The notes below the pieces were generated by a model. It was not told the origin of the DNA, made no database searches, and was given only the letters and a program-made list of their open reading frames with translations. 64,000 nt of DNA from Mycolicibacterium wolinskyi (GTDB lineage Bacteria; Actinomycetota; Actinomycetes; Mycobacteriales; Mycobacteriaceae), in the NCBI RefSeq assembly GCF_002101965.1, contig NZ_LQQA01000029.1, positions 452,148 to 516,147 of the forward strand, given 5' to 3'. Position numbers and translations under genes: made by a program. This document shows positions 50,056 to 58,293 of the stretch, piece by piece; positions within the stretch are counted from its first letter, which is position 1; every line of letters begins with the position of its first letter.

Positions 50056-51451
50056 GCCGAACGTCGACACCGCTACCGGCCCCGTTCGGGGTCGCCGGAT
50101 CCGGGATGCGCACGTCTTCTACGGCATTCCCTACGCCGCACCGCCGGTCGGTGCCGGCCGCTTCGCCGCACCGCAGCCCCACGAGCCATGGCGAGACGTC
50201 CGCGACGCGACCGCGCCCGGACCCACCGCCCCGCAAGCACGGCGCGACGGCTTCGGGCGGCTGGACATGTCGCCGTTCTTCGGCCCCGGTTGGGTCCCAG
50301 AACCCGACTACCTCACCGTCAATGTGTGGGCACCGCCTGCCGCGCATCGCGCACCGGTCATGGTGTTCGTGCACGGGGGAGGTTTCGTCTCGGGTTCGAC
50401 GCGCTCACCTCTCTACGACGGCACCGCGTTCGCGCGTGACGGCGTGGTTCTGGTGACGGTCACCTATCGATTGGGCGTCGTCGGATTCCTCGATCTGCCT
50501 GGCGCCCCGGCCAACCGCGGGCTGCTCGATGTGCTGGCCGCGCTGCGCTGGGTCCAGGCCAATATCGCGGCATTCGGCGGGGATCCGGACAACGTCACGC
50601 TGTTCGGCCAGTCCGCGGGCGCGACGCTCACCGCTGGTGTGCTCGCGACCGCCGAGGCCGGAAGGTTGGTGCGGCGGGTGATCATGCAGAGCGGCAACGG
50701 TTTCGGCGCGTTCACGCCGGAGCAGGCCGGCCGGGTCACAGCGGCGGCGGCCCAAGCGCTGGGTGTCGAACCCACCGTCACAGGCTTTGGCCCGCTCTCC
50801 GATCGGCAGCTCGTGGACGTGGTCAGCGACCTGGCCGGGCTGGATCTGCGAACCGCCGACCGGTTCGACCCGTTGGTCGGGCTCAGCCCCTTCAGCTTGG
50901 TGCTGGACCGGCAGCCGGGCGAATCGGTGAATCCCGACATCGGTCTGCTCATCGGGACGAACAGTGCGGAAGGCAACCTCTACCTCGTGCCACAGGGCCA
51001 ACTCGACACCTCGACCCGCGACGACGTCGATGCGCTGGCGGCGCGCGTGTGCGCCGATCCGACTGCGCTGGTGCAGGATTACCGGGCCCGCCACCCGGAT
51101 GCGACTTGGGGCGAACTGCGTTCGGCGATCCTGGGCGACGCGTTGTTTCGGACCGGCAGTGATCGGTTGGCCGATGCGCATGCGCAGTTGGGCGGCGAAC
51201 CGACGTACCGCTATGAATTCACCTGGAATTCAGCGGCATTGGACGGTCAGCTGGGAGCCTGCCACGCGATGGAACTGCCGTTCGTGTTCGACGTTCTTGA
51301 CCTCGAGGTGTTGCGTGGCCGCGGCGCGCTGCTCGGTCCCGGCCGGCCCCCGGCCGTGCTGGCGGCGCAGATGCACAGTGCGTGGGTGCGGTACGCCCGC
51401 ACGGGTGATCCGGGTTGGTCGCAGGCGGTGACGCGGCGGTTCACCGGTTGA
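50048..51451 (+). CDS. Type B carboxylesterase
   Basis: 467 residues of the carboxylesterase/cholinesterase family. GRRIRDAHVFYGIPYAAPPVG is the usual start, FVHGGGFVSGS the oxyanion-hole motif near residue 105, and LFGQSAGATLTAG the nucleophile elbow near residue 190. The acid is probably the glutamate in LIGTNSAEGNLY and the histidine lies in ACHAMELPFVF. Start overlaps the MBL gene, so hydrolase and esterase are coupled and may act in turn on an ester and a lactone. Confidence 0.88.
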   Translation: MPEPNVDTATGPVRGRRIRDAHVFYGIPYAAPPVGAGRFAAPQPHEPWRDVRDATAPGPTAPQARRDGFGRLDMSPFFGPGWVPEPDYLTVNVWAPPAAHRAPVMVFVHGGGFVSGSTRSPLYDGTAFARDGVVLVTVTYRLGVVGFLDLPGAPANRGLLDVLAALRWVQANIAAFGGDPDNVTLFGQSAGATLTAGVLATAEAGRLVRRVIMQSGNGFGAFTPEQAGRVTAAAAQALGVEPTVTGFGPLSDRQLVDVVSDLAGLDLRTADRFDPLVGLSPFSLVLDRQPGESVNPDIGLLIGTNSAEGNLYLVPQGQLDTSTRDDVDALAARVCADPTALVQDYRARHPDATWGELRSAILGDALFRTGSDRLADAHAQLGGEPTYRYEFTWNSAALDGQLGACHAMELPFVFDVLDLEVLRGRGALLGPGRPPAVLAAQMHSAWVRYARTGDPGWSQAVTRRFTG

Positions 51452-52253
51452 TGCCCACGTGGCTGGGCAGCCACATGCGGCGTCGCACGTACTCGGTGGG
51501 CGTCATGGCGGTGAAGGACCGGAACTCCCTGACGAAGTGGGCCTGATCGAAGTAGCCGAGATCGGCCGCGATCGTGGCACCACCCTCGGCGCCGGTGTCG
51601 AGCCGCCGCATGGCGGCTTGGAACCGCCGAACCCGCAGATAGGTCTTGGGAGTCACGCCCACCTCTGAGCGAAACAATGCGATGAGGCGCTTCGGCGACA
51701 GGCCGATCTGCGCGCCGGCGTCAGCCACCCGCATCGACGGGTTGCGTTCGACGGCTTGGAGTACCGTCGTCAATGCGGGATGGCGTAACCGCATGCGGGC
51801 CAACAGAAACTCTTCGAGAAGCGTGATCCGGTGCCGGATGGACGTCGCCTCGATCAACCGGGCGTGCAGGGCGACGCCGTCGCGGCCCCAGATCTCGGCC
51901 AGCCCGACGCACGCGTTCTCGAGGTCACCGAGCGGGCCGTCCAGGAACGGCACCGCACCACCGGGGTGGAAATGTACGGTCAGGACGGTCTGGGCCGAAT
52001 CGATCTGTGTGACATAGGAAATGCTGCCCGCACCGGCCACGAAAGCCGTCCCGACGTCGAGACGGGTCGCGCCGTCCGCGGCATAGAAGTCGACTCGCTG
52101 ACGTGGGCTGACGTCGATGATGACGGTCGCCGCACCGCGCGGAAGTGCCCGGCTGCGGTGGGCTTCGCCGTCGTCGTCACGCTGCCAGTAACCGAAGAAG
52201 TCGATGTAGGGAACCAACGCCCGGCACGGCCAGTGCAACGCGGGTCCGGTCAC
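51441..52253 (-). CDS. AraC-family regulator
   Basis: 270 residues. N-terminal cupin-like sensing part (TVLTVHFHPGGAVPFLDGPL, with an FGYWQRDDDGEAHRSRALPRG start) and a C-terminal double helix-turn-helix (VADAGAQIGLSPKRLIALFRSEVGVTPKTYLRVRRFQAA, then IAADLGYFDQAHFVREFRSFTAMTPTEY). Convergent with the esterase, ending 11 bases inside its stop. Its stop-to-start overlap with the TetR gene (52250) makes the two a leftward operon. Confidence 0.87.
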   Translation of the reverse strand: MTGPALHWPCRALVPYIDFFGYWQRDDDGEAHRSRALPRGAATVIIDVSPRQRVDFYAADGATRLDVGTAFVAGAGSISYVTQIDSAQTVLTVHFHPGGAVPFLDGPLGDLENACVGLAEIWGRDGVALHARLIEATSIRHRITLLEEFLLARMRLRHPALTTVLQAVERNPSMRVADAGAQIGLSPKRLIALFRSEVGVTPKTYLRVRRFQAAMRRLDTGAEGGATIAADLGYFDQAHFVREFRSFTAMTPTEYVRRRMWLPSHVGINR

Positions 52254-52867
52254 GGCCGGTTCCGGTACGGCCGGCCGGCGAGCGCGTCGAGCATCGAGCG
52301 CAATTGGTCAACGAGTTGTTCTGGGGTGAACGCGATCTCACCCGACAGCCAGGCGCTGATCGTATGGGTCACTCCACCGACCGCGAAATAGCCCATGGCC
52401 CTGAGCTGATCGTTCTCCTGCACCCGCAGCGTGTCACCGGCGTGCTGTCCGAACAGCGCCGCGAAGAACCCGATGCCCTCGATCCGCTTGCGGGCCAGTA
52501 CCTCGTTGGACAACTTCGTGCTGAACAGCAGCCGGCCGATCCTGGGGTCGTCGGCAATGATGCGAACGATGTTGGCCATGCCTGCGGTCGTCTGTTCCGG
52601 CACGGGGACCGCTGCGACGGCCGCTTGCGTGGAGGTGGCGATGTCGGCGATCACCCAGTCGTAGACCGCGGCGATGAAGTCGTTCTTGTCGTTGAAGCTC
52701 TCGTAGAAGTAGCGCGCAGCGAGCCCGGCCCGTTGGCATACGGCTCGAACCGTGAGCTCGGCGCCGTCGGCGCCCAATACGTCCAGCCCGGCCTCCAGCA
52801 GCTGACCGCGGCGCTGCGCGAGGCGGTCGGCCGCTTCGATACCGCGGTACGGGCGGACCGGTGTCAC
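52250..52867 (-). CDS. TetR-family regulator (Rv0275c-like)
   Basis: 205 residues from a GTG at 52867; longer frames run through the operator and are unlikely. The helix-turn-helix is ADGAELTVRAVCQRAGLAARYFYESFNDKNDFIAAVYDW; the rest is a helical ligand domain. It diverges from the MPAB-type oxygenase gene. TGACA-CC-TGTCA at 52878-52889 in the space between is a perfect small palindrome and likely its operator. Confidence 0.83.
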   Translation of the reverse strand: MTPVRPYRGIEAADRLAQRRGQLLEAGLDVLGADGAELTVRAVCQRAGLAARYFYESFNDKNDFIAAVYDWVIADIATSTQAAVAAVPVPEQTTAGMANIVRIIADDPRIGRLLFSTKLSNEVLARKRIEGIGFFAALFGQHAGDTLRVQENDQLRAMGYFAVGGVTHTISAWLSGEIAFTPEQLVDQLRSMLDALAGRPYRNRP

Positions 52868-52877
52868 TCGAACATCT

Positions 52878-52889
52878 TGACACCTGTCA
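52878..52889. promoter_or_regulatory. Palindrome between the TetR gene and the MPAB oxygenase gene
   Basis: TGACACCTGTCA: arms TGACA and TGTCA are exact reverse complements. The same place gives a TTGACA -35-like word at 52877-52882 for the rightward gene, so a repressor here would block that promoter. Confidence 0.45.
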
Positions 52890-52943
52890 GTGCGGCAGGC
52901 CAGTATCAGGAAACACAGGTTCTCACTTTCCGAAGGGGTGGCC

Positions 52944-53849
52944 ATGACGGTCAGCGAACCGGTTCCGCATGTCGAGCGTGCGATGGGCGAGTCGGTGAGC
53001 TCACCGGCCGCTTACAAGCGCTGTCGGCGGCGCAGTGCCAGCATCGATGACGGGCTGATGGGCGTGGCGCTGTTGGCAGGCCCGGCGAACGTCATCATGC
53101 AGCTCGCACGTCCCGGCGTCGGCTACGGCGTGTTGGAGAGCCGCGTCGACAGCGGACGGGTCGACCTGCATCCGATCAAGCGGGCCCGCACGACGTTCAC
53201 GTATCTCGCGGTGGCCACCCGCGGATCCGACCAGCAGAAAGCCGCCTTCCGGCGGGCCGTCAACAAGGCCCACGCCCAGGTCTACTCGACCGAGGACAGC
53301 CCGGTGAAGTACAACGCGTTCGACAAGGACCTGCAGATGTGGGTCGCCCCCTGCCTCTACAAAGGCGGAGTGGACGTGTACCGGATGTTCATCGGCGAGA
53401 TGGACGACGAGACCGCCGATCGCCACTATCAAGAAGGCATGGCACTGGGCACCACATTGCAGGTGCCACCGGAGATGTGGCCGGCCGACCGGGCCGCGTT
53501 CGACAAGTACTGGCAGGAAAATCTGGACAACGTGCACATCGACGACACCGTGCGCGAGTACCTCTACCCGATCGCGGTCGGCCGGTTGCGCGGCATGGCC
53601 CTGCCCGGCCCGCTGCAACGCTGGTCGGAGAACCTGACCGGCTTGATCACCACGGGCTTTCTGCCGCAGCGGTTCCGCGACGAGATGCGGCTGCCCTGGG
53701 ATCCCCAGCGCCAGCAGCGGTTCAACCGGATCATCGCGGTGCTGCGCACCGTCAACAATCTGCTGCCGTCGGTCCTGCGGCAGTTCCCGTTCAATCTACT
53801 GCTCAGAGATTTGGACTGGCGCGTGCGCACCGGGCGTCCGCTGGTCTAG
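52944..53849 (+). CDS. MPAB/DUF2236-type oxygenase (Rv0276-like)
   Basis: 301 residues of the family that includes latex-clearing protein Lcp and fungal mpaB, haem-dependent oxygenases. Marks are ASIDDGLMGVALLAGPANVIMQLARPGVGYGVLES near the start, RARTTFTYLAVATRGSD near residue 80 and the PVKYNAFDKDLQMWVAPCLYKG segment near 120. DUF2236 proteins bind haem b through conserved histidine; likely role is oxygenation of a hydrophobic substrate, not established here. ATG at 52944. Divergent from the TetR regulator, which probably controls it. Confidence 0.82.
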   Translation: MTVSEPVPHVERAMGESVSSPAAYKRCRRRSASIDDGLMGVALLAGPANVIMQLARPGVGYGVLESRVDSGRVDLHPIKRARTTFTYLAVATRGSDQQKAAFRRAVNKAHAQVYSTEDSPVKYNAFDKDLQMWVAPCLYKGGVDVYRMFIGEMDDETADRHYQEGMALGTTLQVPPEMWPADRAAFDKYWQENLDNVHIDDTVREYLYPIAVGRLRGMALPGPLQRWSENLTGLITTGFLPQRFRDEMRLPWDPQRQQRFNRIIAVLRTVNNLLPSVLRQFPFNLLLRDLDWRVRTGRPLV

Positions 53850-53890
53850 CGGCCAGTCTCCCGCCAGATTCGCGGCGTACCCTCGCGCAG

Positions 53891-54784
53891 GTGCGTAGTG
53901 ACAATGACACCTGGGACATCACCACGAGCGTCGGGCAGACAGCGTTATTCGTCGCTGCTTCAAGGGCTTTGGAAGCTCGAAAACCCGATCCGCTGGCCGT
54001 CGACCCCTATGCCGAAGTGTTCTGCCGTACCGCGGGCGGGGACTGGGCGGCCGCGGTGGACGGCACGGACCCCGACCATCCGCTTCGGACGGAGTTCGGT
54101 GCGCACTTCGTGAACTTCCAAGGCGCGCGGACCAAGTACTTCGACGACTACTTCCGTCGCGCCATCGAGGCCGGGGTGCGCCAGGTCGTGCTCTTGGCGG
54201 CCGGGCTGGATTCCCGCGCATATCGGTTGCCATGGGCCGATGGCACTGTTGTCTACGAGTTGGACCAACCGCGGGTGCTCGAGTTCAAACGCCAGACCGT
54301 CGAAGAGCTCGGAGAAAAGGCAACCGCCGAGCGCCGTGAGGTTGCGGTGGACTTGCGTGAGGACTGGCCGCAAGCGCTTACGGCAAAGGGATTCGACCTC
54401 ACCAAGCCGTCCGCGTGGATTGCCGAGGGCTTACTGATCTATTTGCCGGCGCCAGCACAGGATCGCCTGTTTGCCGGGATTGACGGGCTGGCCGCCCCGG
54501 GAAGCTTCGTGGCGGTGGAGGAGGCCGTCCCGATGCCGCGGGAGGCGTTCGAGGCCAAGCGCGCGGAAGCGGAAGCCTCCGGTGAGGAGAACGCATTTTT
54601 CACGCTCGTCTACAACGAACAGCATGCCCCGGCTGAGCAGTGGTTTTCGTCCAGGGGCTGGACCGCGGCGACGACGGCGCTGCCGGACTATCTACGTCAG
54701 CTCGGTCGGCCGGTGCCCGCAGCAGACAGTGAAGCGGGCCTGATGACGGGCACGATCAGCCTGGTCACCGCCACCAAAACGTGA
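53891..54784 (+). CDS. SAM-dependent methyltransferase, Rv0281-like
   Basis: 297 residues. The SAM site VVLLAAGLDSRAYRLPWADG and VYELDQPRVLEFKRQTVEE match the TIGR00027 family and the paralogue at 47317. Start GTG at 53891 (VRSDNDTWDITTSVGQTALF, the standard N-terminus of the family); frames further upstream overlap the oxygenase gene. Its stop codon lies inside a terminator hairpin, which separates it from the ESX-3 operon. Function unknown; immediate neighbour of eccA3, as Rv0281 is in M. tuberculosis. Confidence 0.9.
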   Translation: MRSDNDTWDITTSVGQTALFVAASRALEARKPDPLAVDPYAEVFCRTAGGDWAAAVDGTDPDHPLRTEFGAHFVNFQGARTKYFDDYFRRAIEAGVRQVVLLAAGLDSRAYRLPWADGTVVYELDQPRVLEFKRQTVEELGEKATAERREVAVDLREDWPQALTAKGFDLTKPSAWIAEGLLIYLPAPAQDRLFAGIDGLAAPGSFVAVEEAVPMPREAFEAKRAEAEASGEENAFFTLVYNEQHAPAEQWFSSRGWTAATTALPDYLRQLGRPVPAADSEAGLMTGTISLVTATKT

Positions 54785-54800
54785 GCCGATTCACGTTTTG
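54775..54800 (+). terminator. Intrinsic terminator after the Rv0281-like gene
   Basis: CAAAACGTGA at 54775-54784 pairs perfectly with TCACGTTTTG at 54791-54800 over a six-base loop, and the right arm contains TTTT. It covers the stop codon of the methyltransferase. A second weaker stem follows (GTGGCGAG 54800-54807 with CTCGACAC 54817-54824). It should isolate the iron-regulated ESX-3 promoter from upstream transcription. Confidence 0.72.
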
Positions 54801-54824
54801 TGGCGAGTACGTGCATCTCGACAC

Positions 54825-54874
54825 TTAGCTTATGCGATGCTAACTTCAGCAAAAGTTAGCTTAGCCATACATAA
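54825..54874 (+). promoter_or_regulatory. Two IdeR-like iron boxes in front of eccA3
   Basis: Box 1, TTAGCTTATGCGATGCTAA at 54825-54843, and box 2, TTAGCTTAGCCATACATAA at 54856-54874, each match 14 of 19 positions of the IdeR consensus TTAGGTTAGGCTAACCTAA. Between and across them GCTAACTT 54839-54846 and AAGTTAGC 54853-54860 form a perfect inverted repeat. ESX-3 is known to be repressed by IdeR under iron sufficiency; in M. smegmatis iron, not zinc, is reported as the main signal. The eccA3 start follows by 18 bases. Confidence 0.8.
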
Positions 54875-54892
54875 GGGAGAGAGACGGGGGCC

Positions 54893-56740
54893 GTGTGGCT
54901 CCCGTGCACGCATATGGGTAGTGACACGCTCGCCGCTCCGTCTCATGGAGCGCCCCGGCTCGACCGCGATGTGGTCAGCCGCTTTGCCACATGTTGTCGT
55001 GCGCTTGGCCTGACGGTCAACGACCGGCAACGTCCGGCCGATCTGTCGGCCGCTCGATCGGGCTTTGCTGGGTTGGCGCGCATCGCGCACGATCACTGTG
55101 ACGCGTGGATCGGCCTGGCCGCGGCGGGGGATACGTCGGCGCCCGTCATCGACGCCGTCTGGCGGACGGTGGGTACGGCCGGCGTGCTGCAGCGCGAGAT
55201 CGACCTGGCCGCGGGCGAGCTCGGCTTCCTCTATGACACGGGACTGTACCTGCAGTTCCGCGCCACCGAGCCCGACGACTTCCAACTTGCTTATGCGGCA
55301 AGGCTTTACGATGCCGGTGAGCTTGCCAAGGCCAACGAACTGGTCGCTGACGTGCTGGCACGCCGGCCGGGCTTCCTCAACGCCAAGTGGCTGCGTGTCG
55401 CGATCAACTACCGCGCCGAGCGCTGGTCGGACGTCGTCAGGCTGCTGACGCCGATCGTCACCGACGAGTCGCTCGATCAGATGACGTCGCACGCCGCCCG
55501 GGTCACGCTCGGTATTGCGTTGGCCCGGCTCGGAATGTTCGCACCGGCCCTGTCCTACCTGGAGGATCCGTCCGGGCCCATCGCGGTGGCTGCCGTCGAC
55601 GGCGCACTGGCCAAGGCACTCACGCTGCGTGGTCAGGGCGAGGACGACGACGCCAACGAGGTCCTGCAGGAACTCTTCGCTGCACATCCCGACAACGCAC
55701 AGGTCGAAGAGGCGCTGTCGGACCCGACATTCGGGCTCGTCGTCACCACGGCCGCGCGCATCGAGGCCAGGACCGACCCGTGGGATCCGGAGACCGAGCC
55801 GTCGGAGTCCGAGTTCGTCGACCCCGGAGCCAAGGAACGCAAGGCACATCTGCTCATCGAGGCCGAGGCCGAACTCGCCGAGTTCATCGGCCTGGAAGAA
55901 GTGAAGTTCCAGGTGGCCCGCCTCAAGAGCTCGGTCGCCATGTCGATCCGCAGACAGGAACGCGGGCTCACCGTCGCGCAGCGCACCAACCACCTCGTGT
56001 TCGCCGGACCGCCCGGAACCGGTAAGACCACGATCGCCCGCGTCGTCGCCAAGATCTATTGCGGCTTGGGACTTCTCAAGAAGGAAACCGTTCGCGAGGT
56101 GCACCGCGCCGACCTCATCGGCCAGCACATCGGCGAGACCGAAGCCAAGACCAACGCGATCATCGACAGTGCGCTCGACGGCGTGCTGTTCCTCGACGAG
56201 GCGTACGCCCTGGTGTCCACGGGCGCCAAGAACGACTTCGGGCTGGTCGCGATCGACACACTGCTGGCCCGCATGGAGAACGACCGCGATCGCCTGGTCG
56301 TGATCGTCGCCGGGTACCGCAAGGACCTCGACATGTTCCTCGACACCAACGAGGGTCTGCGTTCGCGTTTCACGCGCAGCATCGACTTCCCGTCCTACTC
56401 GTCGTCCGAACTCGTCGAGATCGCCGAGCGGATGGCCGAGAAACGCGACAGCGTGTTCGAGAAGGCCGCCCACGAAGACATGGAAAAGCTGTTCGGCCAT
56501 CTCGCCGAGGCGACGATGCCCGACGCCAACGGGGTTTCGCGCCGCTGCCTCGACATCGCGGGTAACGGCCGGTTCGTCCGAAACCTGGTGGAACGCTCCG
56601 AGGAGGAGCGCGAGTACCGCCTCGACCATTCCGATGCCGAGGACTTCACCGACGAGGAGATGATGACGATCACCGCCGGTGACGTGCGCAATTCGGCTGC
56701 CCCGCTGCTGCGTGGCCTTGGCCTGACGGTGCCGGCATGA
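54893..56740 (+). CDS. eccA3: ESX-3 secretion system AAA+ ATPase EccA3
   Basis: 615 residues from the GTG at 54893, preceded by an AAGGGAGAGAG ribosome-like stretch; ATG at 54914 is a possible start giving 608. The first half is TPR-like helical (about residues 20-280); the second is a CbxX/CfqX-type AAA+ module with Walker A FAGPPGTGKTTIARV near residue 372 and Walker B GVLFLDEAYALVS near residue 435. EccA is the cytosolic ATPase that handles PE/PPE substrates and chaperones before secretion. It is the first gene of the ESX-3 operon and overlaps eccB3 by ATGA. Confidence 0.96.
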   Translation: MWLPCTHMGSDTLAAPSHGAPRLDRDVVSRFATCCRALGLTVNDRQRPADLSAARSGFAGLARIAHDHCDAWIGLAAAGDTSAPVIDAVWRTVGTAGVLQREIDLAAGELGFLYDTGLYLQFRATEPDDFQLAYAARLYDAGELAKANELVADVLARRPGFLNAKWLRVAINYRAERWSDVVRLLTPIVTDESLDQMTSHAARVTLGIALARLGMFAPALSYLEDPSGPIAVAAVDGALAKALTLRGQGEDDDANEVLQELFAAHPDNAQVEEALSDPTFGLVVTTAARIEARTDPWDPETEPSESEFVDPGAKERKAHLLIEAEAELAEFIGLEEVKFQVARLKSSVAMSIRRQERGLTVAQRTNHLVFAGPPGTGKTTIARVVAKIYCGLGLLKKETVREVHRADLIGQHIGETEAKTNAIIDSALDGVLFLDEAYALVSTGAKNDFGLVAIDTLLARMENDRDRLVVIVAGYRKDLDMFLDTNEGLRSRFTRSIDFPSYSSSELVEIAERMAEKRDSVFEKAAHEDMEKLFGHLAEATMPDANGVSRRCLDIAGNGRFVRNLVERSEEEREYRLDHSDAEDFTDEEMMTITAGDVRNSAAPLLRGLGLTVPA

Positions 56741-58293
56741 CCGGCCCCACTCACGAGGACCGGCGCTCATTCGCCTCCCGTACGCCCACCAATGAGAACC
56801 CCGACCAGGTGCAGTACCGGCGCGGCTTCGTCACGCGCCACCAGGTGTCGGGCTGGCGATTCGTCATGCGCCGCATCGCGTCTGGTGTCGCGCTGCACGA
56901 CACCCGGATGTTGGTCGACCCGCTTCGCACGCAGAGCCGTGCGGTGCTGACCGGTGCGCTGATCCTGATCACCGGCCTGATCGGCTGCTTCGTGTTCTCG
57001 CTGATCCGCCCGGGTGGCGCCGCCGGCAACGACGTGATCCTCGCCGACCGGTCGACGGCCGCGCTCTACGTCCGCGTGGGCGAGCAGTTGCACCCGGTGC
57101 TCAACCTGACCTCCGCACGCCTGATCGCGGGTCAGCCCGACAACCCGACCACGGTGAAGACCAGCGAGATCGACAAGTATCCGCGCGGCAACCTGCTCGG
57201 CATCCCCGGTGCGCCGGAGCGCATGGTGCAAAGCGCGGCGACCGACGCCGATTGGACTGTGTGCGAAAGCGTTTCGGGCGCCAATGCCGGTGTCACCGTC
57301 ATCGCCGGAACGCCCGCGACCGGCGGCGAACGGGCATTGCCGCTCGCCCCCGGCCAGGCCGTCCTGGTCCACAACAGCGCCGGGCCGACCCCGGGCGACT
57401 GGCTGTTGTGGGACGGCAAGCGCAGCCCGATCGATCTGGCCAACCGCGCCGTCACCGATGCGCTCGGATTCGGTGCGCAGATCCCGGCACCGCGTCCCAT
57501 CGCGGCAGGCCTGTTCAACGCCATACCGCAGGCACCCGCACTGATCGCCCCTGCGATCCCCGAAGCCGGTGCGCCACCGCGGTTCCCGCTGTCGACGCCG
57601 GTGCCGGTCGGCGCGGTCGTCACGGCATACGACGCCGACAACACCATCCGCCACTACGCCGTGCTGGCCGACGGTCTGCAGCCGATCTCCCCCGTGCTGG
57701 CCGCGATCTTGCGCAATACCAACTCTTTTGGGCTCGAACAGCCGCCGCAGCTCGGCGCCGACGAAGTGGCCAGGACCCCGGCCGCCAACGGCATCGACAC
57801 CGCCGCCTACCCGGCCGAACCGCTCACCCTCGTCGAGCCGTCGGCTTCTCCGATCACCTGTGCGCAGTGGATCAAGCCTGCCGGCGCCACCGAGAGCCGG
57901 CTGACGCTGCTGTCGGGCGCGGTCCTGCCGCTACCCGATGGACTGCGCACGGTCGACCTGGTCGGCGCCGGCAGCAACGGCACCGCCAATCGGGTCGCGT
58001 TGACTCCCGGCACCGGATATTTCGTGCAGACCGTCGGGTCGGAGCCCGGATCGCCGACCGCCGGATCACTGTTCTGGGTGAGCGACACCGGTGTCCGCTA
58101 TGGCATCGACACCAGCGGCGACGACAAAGCCGTTGCGGCCCTTGGCCTCACCTCACCGGCGCTGCCCATCCCGTGGTCGATCCTGACGCAGTTCGCGGCC
58201 GGCCCGACCCTGTCCCGTGGCGACGCACTGGTTGCGCACGACGCCCTGTCGCCCGATACGAATTCTGCGCGGCTGGAGGCCACGACCCGATGA
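56737..58293 (+). CDS. eccB3: ESX-3 membrane-complex protein EccB3
   Basis: 518 residues: a short cytosolic N-terminus, one membrane helix (LTGALILITGLIGCFVFSLI near residues 70-92) and a large extracytoplasmic part with repeated R-domains, seen as recurring units such as GERALPLAPGQAVLV and TVDLVGAGSNGTANRVALTPG. Two cysteines (TVCES and ITCAQW) are placed to bridge the domain as in known EccB structures. EccB is a core subunit of the ESX-3 membrane pore with EccC, EccD and EccE. Start and stop overlap eccA3 and eccC3. Confidence 0.96.
   Translation: MTGPTHEDRRSFASRTPTNENPDQVQYRRGFVTRHQVSGWRFVMRRIASGVALHDTRMLVDPLRTQSRAVLTGALILITGLIGCFVFSLIRPGGAAGNDVILADRSTAALYVRVGEQLHPVLNLTSARLIAGQPDNPTTVKTSEIDKYPRGNLLGIPGAPERMVQSAATDADWTVCESVSGANAGVTVIAGTPATGGERALPLAPGQAVLVHNSAGPTPGDWLLWDGKRSPIDLANRAVTDALGFGAQIPAPRPIAAGLFNAIPQAPALIAPAIPEAGAPPRFPLSTPVPVGAVVTAYDADNTIRHYAVLADGLQPISPVLAAILRNTNSFGLEQPPQLGADEVARTPAANGIDTAAYPAEPLTLVEPSASPITCAQWIKPAGATESRLTLLSGAVLPLPDGLRTVDLVGAGSNGTANRVALTPGTGYFVQTVGSEPGSPTAGSLFWVSDTGVRYGIDTSGDDKAVAALGLTSPALPIPWSILTQFAAGPTLSRGDALVAHDALSPDTNSARLEATTR

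Noticed and set aside
54830..56770. 646-codon leftward frame opposite eccA3
   Set aside because: Shadow frame; no recognisable motif, and it would overlap the terminator and iron boxes.
57252..58289. Upstream extension of the eccC3 frame through eccB3
   Set aside because: The extension translates to an arginine-rich sequence without homology; the ATG at 58290 overlaps the eccB3 stop and begins the known EccC N-terminus.
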